36,074 bases of DNA from Bacillota bacterium. GTDB taxonomy: Bacteria; Bacillota; Bacilli; Paenibacillales; NBRC-103111. The DNA lies in contig JAEWMH010000229.1 in the NCBI GenBank assembly GCA_023393235.1, forward strand, positions 1-36,074, in the 5' to 3' direction. Positions 23,673-32,298 of the stretch are shown in pieces; position 1 is the stretch's first letter, and the number at the start of each line of letters is the position of its first letter. A model generated the notes under the pieces. That model was given only the letters and a program-made list of their open reading frames with translations, had not been told where the DNA came from and searched no databases. The position numbers were made by a program, and so were the translations under genes.

Positions 23673-23709
23673 TTAGACTTGCGAAATTGAGAAGAAAGCG
23701 GTGATTCGT

Positions 23710-25068
23710 ATGGATACAGAAAACCTTTATTATTTCGAAAAAGCTCCCATCGCCAAAGCCGTTGCCCACTTTGCTGTTCCCATGATGTTAGGCACCTCCA
23801 TGAGTGTCATCTATTCCATCCTGAACGCATATTTCCTGGGGACCCTGAATAATACGGCCATGCTGACCGCATTGGCCTTAACCCTGCCCTTATTCGCCAT
23901 TATTATGGCGCTAGGGAATCTGATCGGCATCGGCAGCGGCACCTTCATCTCCCGTTTGCTGGGGGAAAAAAGATACAATGATGTTAAGCATGTGTCGTCC
24001 TTCGCCTTCTACAGCAGCCTCCTTCTGGGATTGATTCTGATGGCCGTTGGCCTGCCGTTCATCGATTCCATCGTTCCCTTCCTGGGAGCGACACCTGATT
24101 CCTTCGGCTTCACCCGGGACTATGTTCTGATCATGCTGCTGGGCTCTCCCTTCGTCGTTTCCTTCTTCACCCTGGAGAATATCGTGCGTTCGGAGGGAGC
24201 CGCGGATACCTCGATGATCGGGATGATACTCAGTGTTGCCGTGAACATTATGCTGGATGCACTGGTGATCTTCGTTTTTCATTGGGGTGTAATGGGTGTT
24301 GCGTCAGCTACCGTCGTATCCAACTTGGCCGCAAGTGTATTCTACGCCTGCTATATCAAGTACAAGAGCGGGTTCCTAACCATCTCTCTGAAGTGGTTCA
24401 AAATAACCGGGGAAATCCTGCACAATGTGTTTAAAATCGGCGTACCTGTTTTTATTATGAGTGTGTTCTTGGGCGCCATGTCGCTTATCCTGAACCATTT
24501 TCTTGTGGAGTACGGGGATGAGGCTGTCGCGGCTTACGGAATCTCCTCGCGGCTGCTGCAATTTCCCGAGTTTATTCTGATGGGCCTGTGCGAGGGAGTG
24601 GTGCCGCTGATTGCCTTTACGTTCACGGCAAATAAATTGCGGATGAAACAAACCATCCGCTTTACGATTCAAACGATTGTGGGCCTGGCCGTTTTGTTTG
24701 GAGTCGCCGTCTACCTGATCGCCAGCCACCTGATCGGATTTTTCACCAACGACCCGCATTTAATTGAAATGGGCAGCTATATTTTGCATGTGACGTTTCT
24801 GTCTCTCTTTATTTCCGGCATCACGACCTTGTTTACGGGGATCTTCCAAGCAACGGCGCAGGGGACTGCAGCTTTTATGATGTCGGTGATTCAGGGGATT
24901 ACGCTGATTCCCGTTCTGTTCATCGCCAACCAAACCCACGGCTTCCACGGAGTGGTCTGGTCGCTGGTCATCGCCGACGCCGTGGCGTTCCTGGTGGGGG
25001 CCGGTATGCTGTACGCCCTGCGGCATAAGCTGCAGCCGGATTTGACAGCATTGGTGCAGCAAGGATAA
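23710..25068 (+). CDS. MATE family multidrug efflux transporter (MepA-like)
   Basis: 452-aa exporter with about 12 transmembrane segments that extrudes cationic drugs using a Na+ or H+ gradient. The N-terminal AVPMMLGTSMSVIYSILNAYF and the segment GIGSGTFISRLLGEK are typical of the MepA/NorM group; a second matching half begins near residue 230 (KIGVPVFIMSVFLGAMSLI). ATG 23710 is preceded by GGTGAT; a GTG at 23701 is an alternative. Control by the divergent TetR protein is indicated by the operators. Confidence 0.92.
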   Translation: MDTENLYYFEKAPIAKAVAHFAVPMMLGTSMSVIYSILNAYFLGTLNNTAMLTALALTLPLFAIIMALGNLIGIGSGTFISRLLGEKRYNDVKHVSSFAFYSSLLLGLILMAVGLPFIDSIVPFLGATPDSFGFTRDYVLIMLLGSPFVVSFFTLENIVRSEGAADTSMIGMILSVAVNIMLDALVIFVFHWGVMGVASATVVSNLAASVFYACYIKYKSGFLTISLKWFKITGEILHNVFKIGVPVFIMSVFLGAMSLILNHFLVEYGDEAVAAYGISSRLLQFPEFILMGLCEGVVPLIAFTFTANKLRMKQTIRFTIQTIVGLAVLFGVAVYLIASHLIGFFTNDPHLIEMGSYILHVTFLSLFISGITTLFTGIFQATAQGTAAFMMSVIQGITLIPVLFIANQTHGFHGVVWSLVIADAVAFLVGAGMLYALRHKLQPDLTALVQQG

Positions 25069-25117
25069 GGATGGTTTAGTGCCCGCTGCTTCTGCGGGGG
25101 TTGGGTGAGGTGTCGCG

Positions 25118-25301
25118 CTAACGAATCTGTAACACGCTATTTCGCGAAAAAGAGGCAGGATAAAAATCTAACGAATCTGTAACACGCTATTTGACCGTAA
25201 GGGAGCATTTCAGCGTCAATTCGGAGATATAGCGTGGCTAGGATTCGTTAGATTTGAAATATACCTCCCTATAGTCATATAGCGTTGCACAGATTCGTTA
25301 G
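25118..25301. repeat. Four-armed intergenic repeat, copy 2 (184 bp)
   Basis: Same architecture, length and orientation as the element at 5738-5921. Direct arms start at 25118 and 25168; inverted arms end at 25251 and 25301. Shared interior tracts are TCGCGAAAAA, ATTCGGA and CTAGGATTCGTTAGATTT. It lies between convergent genes, and its last arm ends two bases before the stop codon of the downstream GNAT gene. Confidence 0.9.
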
Positions 25302-25303
25302 AG

Positions 25304-25810
25304 CTACTCTCCGCTTTGGCCCCGGTTCAATGGATACACATAATCGATATGTTCCTGGACAAAATCGTCGCTGTTGGCGTTTCTCCTCACTTGCAATCGC
25401 GAGAAACCCACGGCTTCGTACATATGCTGAGCCGGAATGAGGTCGTCGTTGGTGGTAACGGTAATTTGTTTTACATCATACTGAGAAATTCGGTCGACCG
25501 CCTCCTGCAGCTGCAGCTTACCATACCCTCGGCCTTTGTGTTTCAACGCGATACAATTATGGCCGATCTCCACATACTCCGGTCTGTTTCTAGGGTCCCA
25601 TGAGACGAATCCGATGGGTTCACCATGCAGCACGGTGATAAACCCGCATGTATCCGCTATCTGCAGGTGATCGTAGAAAAACTGGTCAAATGTCTGCCAA
25701 TCCGCATACCACGCTTGTTCATATCTGCTGTCAAAGGAATACGCATCCGTTAATAAATCCAGAAGTGTGCCACGCTTAAAGCCACTCACTTTTTCAAATG
25801 TAATGCTCAT
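25304..25810 (-). CDS. GNAT family N-acetyltransferase
   Basis: 168-aa acetyltransferase. The acetyl-CoA loop is KHKGRGYGKLQLQEAV (motif A, Gly-rich RGYGK), preceded by the strand GFITVLHGEPIGFVSW and followed by TTNDDLIPAQHMYEAVGF (motif B). The start at 25810 follows GGAGG at 11 nt; another ATG at 25828 is too close to its possible ribosome binding site. It begins 21 bp after murE on the same strand, so the two are probably co-transcribed. Substrate unknown; the second four-armed repeat abuts its stop codon. Confidence 0.85.
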   Translation of the reverse strand: MSITFEKVSGFKRGTLLDLLTDAYSFDSRYEQAWYADWQTFDQFFYDHLQIADTCGFITVLHGEPIGFVSWDPRNRPEYVEIGHNCIALKHKGRGYGKLQLQEAVDRISQYDVKQITVTTNDDLIPAQHMYEAVGFSRLQVRRNANSDDFVQEHIDYVYPLNRGQSGE

Positions 25811-25831
25811 ACGGCAGTCATCCTCCATTTC

Positions 25832-27325
25832 CTACTTCAGACTCCGAACTGCCTCCCGGGCAACCTCCCGGTCATCAAAATGGATGGTTCCTTGATTGGT
25901 GATCTGGTAGGTTTCATGACCCTTGCCTGCAATCACGATTACATCCCCTGGCTCCGCCATCTCCACCGCACACGCAATCGCCGCCGCACGGTCCTCCATG
26001 ATCTCATACCTGCTTGTGGGGTACTGCTTTTCACGCAGGCCCTCCTCAATATCGGCTAATATTCCTCCGGGATTCTCGGAACGGGGATTGTCGGATGTGA
26101 CCACCACAAAGTCACTGTATTCCGCCGCAATACCGCCCATAATCGGGCGTTTTGTCCGGTCGCGGTCACCCCCGCAGCCGAACACGGTGATGACCTTTTT
26201 CTCCGCAAAGGCCCGTACCGCCCGCAATACATTATCCAGCCCGTCAGGCGTATGAGCGTAGTCCACCAGCACAAGAAAGGGCTGTCCCTCGTTGATAACC
26301 TCCATCCGCCCCGGTACACCCGGCAAGGAAAGAAGTCCGTCCCGGATCGTCTCTAGGGTCAATCCCTCCGCCAGTGCAGCTGTGATGGCTGCCAGCGCAT
26401 TATATACGTTGAAGGCACCAACCATTCCCAGATGCATGCTGATAGTCCCTTTATAGGTTACAACTCGGAAGGACGTCCCCTGCGAGGTTAACCGGATGTC
26501 CTCCGCCCGAACGTCAGCCTCTTCCCGGATGCCGTACGTCAGCACATGAGCTGCGGTCAATTTGCGGAAGACGGCCGAAGCCGGGTCATCGGCATTCAAC
26601 ACTGCAGTCTTGCCGGTGGCCGGATCGCCGGTGAAGCCATTTCCAAGGCGGGAAAAGAAAAGTCCCTTAGCCGCAATGTAATTTTCCATTGTGCCATGAT
26701 AGTCCAGATGATCCTGTGTAAGGTTCGTAAATACCGCCGTCCGGAAATCGCAGCCCAGCACCCGGCCGGCATCCAGTCCCTGGGAGGTTACTTCCATCAC
26801 CGCATAAGAACAGTCCGCATCGGCCATCCGCCGCAAATTTGCCTGCAATACAGGCGGCTCCTGGGTATTGATATCCGTTTGGAACAGGGCATCTCCAACC
26901 TTGGTGCCTATGTTTCCCATGAGCCCTGTCTTGTGTCCGGCATACCGGAGTATCGCCTCGATCATGTGGGCGGTGGTTGTTTTTCCATTGGTGCCGGTAA
27001 CGCCAATCAGCTTCAGCCCCCTGCTGGGATGACCATTCAAATGTGCGGAAAATACCGCTAGCGCATGCCGCGCATCCTTAACAAGGATAACCGGTACGTG
27101 GACATCAACCTTCCGTTCAGCAACCACAGCCGCCGCTCCTTCCTGAACCGCAGCCGCCGCGTAAGGATGACGGTCCTCCTGATACCCCGGAATACCCGGA
27201 ATACACACAAACAGCTCACCCGGCGCCACACGGCGTGAATGATTGCTTATGCCGGTAATTTCAATCTCCGAATCCCCTTCAATAATCGCATTCGGAATCA
27301 GTGCAGCCAAGTCCACTAACTTCAT
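25832..27325 (-). CDS. murE: UDP-MurNAc-tripeptide synthetase (MurE), meso-DAP type
   Basis: 497-aa ATP-dependent ligase that adds meso-diaminopimelate to UDP-MurNAc-L-Ala-D-Glu in peptidoglycan synthesis. The P-loop is GTNGKT (111-116); conserved blocks are TNLTQDHLDYHGTMENY and DYAHTPDGL. The specificity motif DNPR (412-415) is the meso-DAP form. ATG 27325 has GGGGAGG 9 nt upstream. No other division or cell wall (dcw) genes surround it: a GNAT gene follows and a terminator precedes. It may therefore be a second, dispersed MurE copy. Confidence 0.93.
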   Translation of the reverse strand: MKLVDLAALIPNAIIEGDSEIEITGISNHSRRVAPGELFVCIPGIPGYQEDRHPYAAAAVQEGAAAVVAERKVDVHVPVILVKDARHALAVFSAHLNGHPSRGLKLIGVTGTNGKTTTAHMIEAILRYAGHKTGLMGNIGTKVGDALFQTDINTQEPPVLQANLRRMADADCSYAVMEVTSQGLDAGRVLGCDFRTAVFTNLTQDHLDYHGTMENYIAAKGLFFSRLGNGFTGDPATGKTAVLNADDPASAVFRKLTAAHVLTYGIREEADVRAEDIRLTSQGTSFRVVTYKGTISMHLGMVGAFNVYNALAAITAALAEGLTLETIRDGLLSLPGVPGRMEVINEGQPFLVLVDYAHTPDGLDNVLRAVRAFAEKKVITVFGCGGDRDRTKRPIMGGIAAEYSDFVVVTSDNPRSENPGGILADIEEGLREKQYPTSRYEIMEDRAAAIACAVEMAEPGDVIVIAGKGHETYQITNQGTIHFDDREVAREAVRSLK

Positions 27326-27409
27326 TACCCATGACCTCCCCAACCTTCATACACCTCCCTTATTTTACGCCACATCCGCCAACAAATGGAAGATGCCCGC
27401 ACTGGCAAA

Positions 27410-27454
27410 CAAAAAAAGCATGTTATGCCTGTACGTTCCAGGGATAACATGCTT
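27410..27454 (-). terminator. Terminator of the amino acid ABC transporter operon
   Basis: On the minus strand, AAGCATGTTAT pairs with ATAACATGCTT, with a CCTG/CAGG extension, and is followed by seven T residues. It separates this operon from murE downstream. Confidence 0.92.
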
Positions 27455-27466
27455 CACTGTGTTTCC

Positions 27467-28210
27467 TTAGGCAAGGCCCAAAAAAGCGCGGGTCCGTGCC
27501 TGCTGGGGATTGCCGAACAACTCTCCCGGCGTGCCGGTTTCGATGACCTCTCCCTTGTCCATGAAGATGATCTGATCGGCCACCTCCCGGGCAAAGCTCA
27601 TTTCGTGGGTGACTATGACCATGGTCATCCGTTCCAGCGCCAGCTCGCGGATGACCTTCAGCACCTCCCCGGTCAGCTCCGGGTCAAGGGCCGAGGTGGG
27701 TTCATCGAACAGGAGAATCTCCGGCTTCATCATCAGGGCTCTAGCGATGGCGACCCGCTGCTTCTGGCCCCCGGACAATCGGGAGGGATAAGCATCCGCC
27801 TTGTCGGACAGGCCGACCTTCTGCAGAAGCTCCAGGCTGTGGCGGCGAACATCCGCCGTCTCCTGCCGCCGGGCTGCATGGCGTGGAGCCAGCTCCAGGT
27901 TGCCCCTTACCGTCAGATGGGGAAATAGATGAAAATGCTGGAACACCATTCCCATTTGGGTGGTCATCCGTTTGATCTCCGCTCCGCTGCAATAGGCCCC
28001 GTCCCGGACCAGATAATCGTCCCCGATCCGGATGCTGCCCCCATTCACCTGCTCCAGGTGGATCAGGCTGCGCAGCAGGGTGCTTTTGCCGGAGCCGGAG
28101 GGCCCGATAATCGCCACCACCTGATTTTTCTTGATCTCCAGGCTGACGCCGCGCAGAACGTCCAGCTCGCCGAAGGATTTTCGTAGTCCGTCAACTTGAA
28201 TCATGGTCAT
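27467..28210 (-). CDS. Polar amino acid ABC transporter ATP-binding protein (GlnQ-like)
   Basis: 247-aa ATPase of the PAAT importer family. Walker A GPSGSGKST (36-44), Q-loop in MVFQHFHLFPHLT, signature LSGGQKQRVAIARAL, Walker B ILLFDEPTSALDPE and the H-loop VTHEM are all intact. AAAGGAA precedes the ATG. It is third in the order binding protein, permease, ATPase. The amino acid carried cannot be named from the sequence; glutamine, cystine and arginine systems all share these features. Confidence 0.94.
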   Translation of the reverse strand: MTMIQVDGLRKSFGELDVLRGVSLEIKKNQVVAIIGPSGSGKSTLLRSLIHLEQVNGGSIRIGDDYLVRDGAYCSGAEIKRMTTQMGMVFQHFHLFPHLTVRGNLELAPRHAARRQETADVRRHSLELLQKVGLSDKADAYPSRLSGGQKQRVAIARALMMKPEILLFDEPTSALDPELTGEVLKVIRELALERMTMVIVTHEMSFAREVADQIIFMDKGEVIETGTPGELFGNPQQARTRAFLGLA

Positions 28211-28224
28211 ATGCTGCCATTCCT

Positions 28225-28884
28225 TTATTCGAATTTAAACCGCCGCTCCAGCCACTTGAACAGCAGCGTCAGCACCGCCGTCATCAGAAGATAAATCACA
28301 CCCGCCAGAAACAGGGGAGTAATGGAGGAGTCCCGGTTCACCGCCGTTTGGGCAAAATGCAGCAGCTCCGGAACCGCGACGGCGTACAGCAGTGCCGTGT
28401 CCTTCACCAGGGTCACCGATTCATTGGCAACCGCGGGCAGGGCGACTCGGAACATCTGGGGGATAATTACCAGCGTCATGCTTTTCCAACGGCTCAAACC
28501 CAGCACCTGTGCGGCCTCCTGCTGGCCTCTATCCACCGCGAGCAAACCGCCCCGGAAGATCTCCGCAAAATAGGCCGCATAGTTCAGCACAAAGCCCAGA
28601 CACGCCGCTGTAAAACGGTCCATCACCAAATATTCGCCCACCACAGGCAGCATCGGCAAGCCGAAGCAGATAAACAGCAGCTGCAGGAGCAGCGGGGTTC
28701 CCCGCATCACATAGATGTAACCATTCGCCAGCCAGGCCAGGGGCTTCACCCGGCTCTTGACCGCCAGCGTGCACAGAAACCCGAGAGGGATGGACAGCAG
28801 AATGGCGATAAGAAACAACAATACTGTGGTTTGGGCCCCCTCCAGCATGGGCTTTCCAATACGAATGAGATAATCCAGATCCAT
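28225..28884 (-). CDS. Polar amino acid ABC transporter permease
   Basis: 219-aa membrane component with about five transmembrane helices. The HEAD_TTT/PAAT features are the N-terminal GAQTTVLLFLIAILLSIPLG and YVMRGTPLLLQLLF; the EAA loop is GQQEAAQVLGLSRWKSM. AAGGAG lies 11 nt before the ATG. It ends 14 bp before the ATPase gene and starts 70 bp after the binding-protein gene. Confidence 0.94.
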   Translation of the reverse strand: MDLDYLIRIGKPMLEGAQTTVLLFLIAILLSIPLGFLCTLAVKSRVKPLAWLANGYIYVMRGTPLLLQLLFICFGLPMLPVVGEYLVMDRFTAACLGFVLNYAAYFAEIFRGGLLAVDRGQQEAAQVLGLSRWKSMTLVIIPQMFRVALPAVANESVTLVKDTALLYAVAVPELLHFAQTAVNRDSSITPLFLAGVIYLLMTAVLTLLFKWLERRFKFE

Positions 28885-28954
28885 CGCGCCTAAAGCTCCT
28901 TCGAACGCAGGAAAACCAGATTAGCCTTAATCCGGTTTCCGCCGTCTGTATCAA

Positions 28955-29725
28955 TTACTTCAGTACTTTATTTTCGCCAAACCATTTATTGGAGATTTCT
29001 GCAGCCTTACCGTTTTGATTCAGCTCGTCCAGCGCCTTTTGCAGCTCGGTCAGAAGCTTTTCGTTGCCTTTTTTCACGCCGATGCCATATTCCTCGGGAG
29101 CCAGCGCTTCATCCAGCAGCTTGAAGGCAGCCTTATCCTTGGACATATGATATTTCGCCACGACCTCGTCAATGACCACAGCCTGAACCCGGCCAATCTT
29201 CAAGTCGGCAAGAGCCAGCACATTATCCGAGAACTCCGTCACCTTCTTGATCTGGGACTTGATGGCGTTGCCGTCCAGCGCATCCGCTGCCGAGGACAGG
29301 GATTGCAGGCCCACTTCCTTACCTGCCAGATCAGACAGCTTCGTGATGCCGGAATTGGCTGCCACGACCACAATCTGGCTATTCTTCAGGTATGGCTTGG
29401 TGTACAGCACGTTTTCCTTACGCTCATCGGTAATGGTGTAGCCGTTCCAGATCAGATCGATCCTTCCGCTGGAAAGCTCGGTCTCCTTGGTCTTCCAATC
29501 GATGGGCTGGAACTTCACCTTATAGCCCATCTGCTCGGCGGCCGCCCGGGCGTAATCGATGTCGAAGCCGACGATTTCATTCTTTTCATCCCGGAAGCCC
29601 ATAGGGGCGAACTTGTCGTCAATGCCGATAACCAGTTCCTTATCATCCTTGCCTGAGCTGGAGCAGCCCAGAACAGCCATCACCATAATTAAAAGAGTCA
29701 TGCCCAATACCGCAATCTTTTTCAT
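28955..29725 (-). CDS. Amino acid ABC transporter substrate-binding lipoprotein
   Basis: 256-aa extracytoplasmic binding protein (SBP_bac_3). Signal peptide of about 20 residues with lipobox VLGC (Cys21), then ELVIGIDDKFAPMGFRDEKN and GFDIDYARAAAEQMGY, the usual start of the first lobe. The segment RIDLIWNGYTITDERK is the family signature region. GGGGGAT precedes the ATG. First gene of the importer operon. Confidence 0.93.
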   Translation of the reverse strand: MKKIAVLGMTLLIMVMAVLGCSSSGKDDKELVIGIDDKFAPMGFRDEKNEIVGFDIDYARAAAEQMGYKVKFQPIDWKTKETELSSGRIDLIWNGYTITDERKENVLYTKPYLKNSQIVVVAANSGITKLSDLAGKEVGLQSLSSAADALDGNAIKSQIKKVTEFSDNVLALADLKIGRVQAVVIDEVVAKYHMSKDKAAFKLLDEALAPEEYGIGVKKGNEKLLTELQKALDELNQNGKAAEISNKWFGENKVLK

Positions 29726-29806
29726 GCGAATCCCCCATCTGTAGGAAATATTTCACAAAGTAAGACCAAAACGCTTTACTCCATTACCACGTTATCACAG
29801 AAATAT

Positions 29807-29835
29807 ATCATAACATACCCCTCACATAGAGTCGA
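29807..29835 (-). promoter_or_regulatory. Candidate promoter of the amino acid ABC operon
   Basis: On the minus strand, TCGACT (29835-29830), a 17-bp spacer and TATGAT (29812-29807), about 80 bp before the binding-protein start. The -10 is good; the -35 has two mismatches. Confidence 0.5.
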
Positions 29836-29870
29836 TAGTTTCGCAGAAAGAATTAACCGCATGTCTATTT

Positions 29871-31214
29871 TTACCACGGAGTCCGCTGCCGCACCTCCTC
29901 CACGATTGCCTTAACCCCCTCTTCGATTTGCTCCGCCCCTGTCTGGGAAATGCTGACCCGCAGAAACTTCTCACGTTCTTTGTAATCGGACAAATAAAAG
30001 GCCTTGCCGGACACAACGGTGATTTTTCTCGCTGCCAGCCGGTTCACCAGCCGCTCCAGATTGACCGTGGGCTGCAGCATAAACGGGGTGTAGATGCCCG
30101 ATGTAATCTCCGGCACCTCCAGTAACCCTGCTTCATTGTGCCGCTTCACCGATTCCATCAGCGCCTGCAGCCGTGAGGCGTACAAGCTGCTGATTTTGTG
30201 CTTGTGGCGTTCGTACATCCCGTTTTTGATATACACCTCCAGCGCTGCCTGGGACAAAAGAGAGGTGTTCGAGTAGCTGCTGTACGCCTGAAACGTCTTC
30301 AGCAGTCCATCAGGCAATACAGCCGCCCCCACCCGCAAACCCGGAAAAATAATCTTGGAAAAGCTCTTTACATAAATCACGCGGGAATTTTCATCATACG
30401 CATGAATCGGGTCGAAGGAGCGCTCTACGCCCAGATCGGCCATATAATCGTCCTCGACCACGTACACATCATATTTGTCGGCCAGCCTGGCGATAGCCCT
30501 TCTTTCCTGTGTGCTGTAGGAGGTCCCCAGCGGATTGTGGTACCGGGACATGGTGTAAAAGAATTTGATTTCCCCGCTGCCGAATATCCGCTCCAATTCG
30601 CCCAGATCAATACCGGCCGTCGTCCGCGGAATCCCCCGCACCGGTATCCCTTCCGCCTCCAGGAAGCGCAAATATAGATCATAGCTGGGCTGCTCCACCA
30701 GAATCGTTGTGCTGCCGTTGGGAAAGGGCATTTTGGCCAGTATTTGCAGCGCCTGCTGTGCGCCGGAGGTGACCATGATGCGATGAGCTTTGGCAAACAC
30801 CTGGTCGCCCGCCAGATGGGAGACCAGGGTATGCCGGAAGGATTCCAGCCCCTGCGGGTTGCCATAGGTAAACAGGTCATACTTGTAGATATCGATGGCC
30901 TTGTTCAAGCAATGCTGAAAGTCCAGATATGGAAACATATCCAAATCCGGCAGCACCGTTGCGAAATTGATGACGCTGTCGTCCCTCTTGTCCCGCCAGT
31001 CCCCCGGCTTTTCCACCACGAAAAAACCGCTTTGCGGCACCGAATAAATAGCATGGCGCTTCTCCAGCTCCGCGTATGCCCGGGTAACCGTGCTGATGCT
31101 GCAGCCGTATGACTCTGCAGCGCTGCGGACGGAGGGCAGACGCTGCCCCGGACGGTAGAGCCCCTCCCGGATCTTGCTCTCCATATCGGATAGAATCGAA
31201 TGATATTTCCTCAC
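29871..31214 (-). CDS. MocR/GntR-type transcriptional regulator with aminotransferase domain
   Basis: 447-aa MocR-family protein. The N-terminal winged helix (about residues 1-70) carries PGQRLPSVRSAAESYGCSISTV, the GntR recognition region. The rest is a fold-type I PLP aminotransferase-like domain with SGAQQALQ, YHNPLG, EDDYM and the PLP-lysine in SFSK (about residue 287). Such regulators sense amino acids, GABA or pyridoxal phosphate. GTG 31214 follows GGGGGAG; the frame is open for 36 more codons, but those lack a ribosome binding site. It is divergent from the EamA gene, its likely target. Confidence 0.9.
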   Translation of the reverse strand: MRKYHSILSDMESKIREGLYRPGQRLPSVRSAAESYGCSISTVTRAYAELEKRHAIYSVPQSGFFVVEKPGDWRDKRDDSVINFATVLPDLDMFPYLDFQHCLNKAIDIYKYDLFTYGNPQGLESFRHTLVSHLAGDQVFAKAHRIMVTSGAQQALQILAKMPFPNGSTTILVEQPSYDLYLRFLEAEGIPVRGIPRTTAGIDLGELERIFGSGEIKFFYTMSRYHNPLGTSYSTQERRAIARLADKYDVYVVEDDYMADLGVERSFDPIHAYDENSRVIYVKSFSKIIFPGLRVGAAVLPDGLLKTFQAYSSYSNTSLLSQAALEVYIKNGMYERHKHKISSLYASRLQALMESVKRHNEAGLLEVPEITSGIYTPFMLQPTVNLERLVNRLAARKITVVSGKAFYLSDYKEREKFLRVSISQTGAEQIEEGVKAIVEEVRQRTPW

Positions 31215-31228
31215 ACCGCTCCCCCTGT

Positions 31229-31254
31229 CTGTATCCCGACTGTATCGGTACAGT
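31229..31254. promoter_or_regulatory. Candidate MocR operator, three CTGTATC half-sites
   Basis: Direct repeats CTGTATC at 31229-31235 and 31240-31246 (11 bp apart), followed by the inverted half GGTACAG. The last two form ACTGTATCGGTACAGT (31239-31254). Direct plus inverted half-sites at one-turn spacing are common for MocR regulators. The site lies just before the regulator start and 15 bp upstream of the EamA promoter. Confidence 0.62.
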
Positions 31255-31269
31255 TTAACCAAAATCACA

Positions 31270-31298
31270 TTGTTTGCATAGCGGTTTTGCCATATCGT
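31270..31298 (+). promoter_or_regulatory. Candidate promoter of the EamA transporter gene
   Basis: -35 TTGTTT (31270-31275), a 17-bp spacer and -10 TATCGT (31293-31298), 30 bp before the start codon and just downstream of the candidate MocR operator. Confidence 0.5.
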
Positions 31299-31328
31299 TA
31301 AGAAAAAAGAGGAGGTAACCAAACCACC

Positions 31329-32252
31329 ATGACATCAAACCATCTGCGGCTCCCTTATTTCCTGGCCATACTCAACGCTGGAATTATCGGGTTATCCTTT
31401 TTATTCGCCAAACTCGCGCTGGATTACGCCAGTCCCATGGACACGCTGGCATTCCGCTTCGCCACCTCCTTCTTGGTTATGTCCATCCCCGTGGCCTTCG
31501 GCTGGATCAAGCTCAACTACCGCGGCAAACCGCTGGCTAAGGTGCTGCTGCTGGCCGTCCTGTACCCGCTGGGCTTTTTTACACTCCAAGCCTTCGGGCT
31601 GCAGCACGCCACCTCGGCGGAGGGTGGCATTCTGTACGCCTTCACGCCGGTTGTCACCATGATTATCGCCTCCCTATTTCTCAAGGAACGGACCACTCTC
31701 TACCAGAAGCTGTCCATCTTTCTGTCCGTGTTTGGGGTGGTTTTCATTTTCGTAATGAAAGGCAGCCGGATTGATCTATCCAACATGCTGGGAATTTCCC
31801 TGCTGCTGCTGACCTGTGCCGCCTTCGCCGGATATACGGTGATGGCCCGGTCGTTATCGAAGCACTTCCGTCCTGCGGAAATCACGTATCTGATGCTGGG
31901 CATCGGCTTTATCACTCTCGTGACCGTATCCTTGTCCGGCCATGCGGCGGCAGGGACGCTGGACCGCTTCTTCGCCCCGCTGGCCAGCGGTACCTTCATC
32001 GTCTCCATCCTGTTCCTGGGCATCGCCTCATCACTGGTTACGGCGTTGACCTCCAACTACATCCTGTCCAAGATGGAGGCATCCAGAATGAGCGTGTTCT
32101 CCAATCTCTCCACCATCGTCTCGCTGGCTGCCGGGGCGGTGTTTCTGGGGGAGGAAATCACCGTGTATCATCTGATTGGCTCGGTGCTCATCATCGCAGG
32201 AGTGATCGGGGCAAACCGATTGGGTGCCAAAAAGCCGCAAGCATCCAAATAA
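31329..32252 (+). CDS. EamA/DMT superfamily transporter
   Basis: 307-aa drug/metabolite transporter with ten predicted transmembrane helices in two EamA repeats. The first repeat ends with the block ATSAEGGILYAFTPVVTMIIASLFLKE; the second with SRMSVFSNLSTIVSLAAGAVFLGE, the conserved glutamate-ending helix in each repeat. GAGGAGG lies 13 nt before the ATG, a long spacing. Divergent from a MocR regulator, which suggests export of an amino acid or vitamin B6-related compound; this is inference from similar gene pairs. Confidence 0.92.
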   Translation: MTSNHLRLPYFLAILNAGIIGLSFLFAKLALDYASPMDTLAFRFATSFLVMSIPVAFGWIKLNYRGKPLAKVLLLAVLYPLGFFTLQAFGLQHATSAEGGILYAFTPVVTMIIASLFLKERTTLYQKLSIFLSVFGVVFIFVMKGSRIDLSNMLGISLLLLTCAAFAGYTVMARSLSKHFRPAEITYLMLGIGFITLVTVSLSGHAAAGTLDRFFAPLASGTFIVSILFLGIASSLVTALTSNYILSKMEASRMSVFSNLSTIVSLAAGAVFLGEEITVYHLIGSVLIIAGVIGANRLGAKKPQASK

Positions 32253-32284
32253 ACAGGCCGTCCCGCAAGGGACAGCCTGTTTCT
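32251..32284. terminator. Terminator between EamA and anti-sigma genes
   Basis: AAACAGGCCGTCCC pairs with GGGACAGCCTGTTT around loop GCAA. T-rich ends lie on both sides, though neither is a long run. It starts within the EamA stop codon. Confidence 0.75.
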
Positions 32285-32298
32285 GCTTTATCTCTCTA

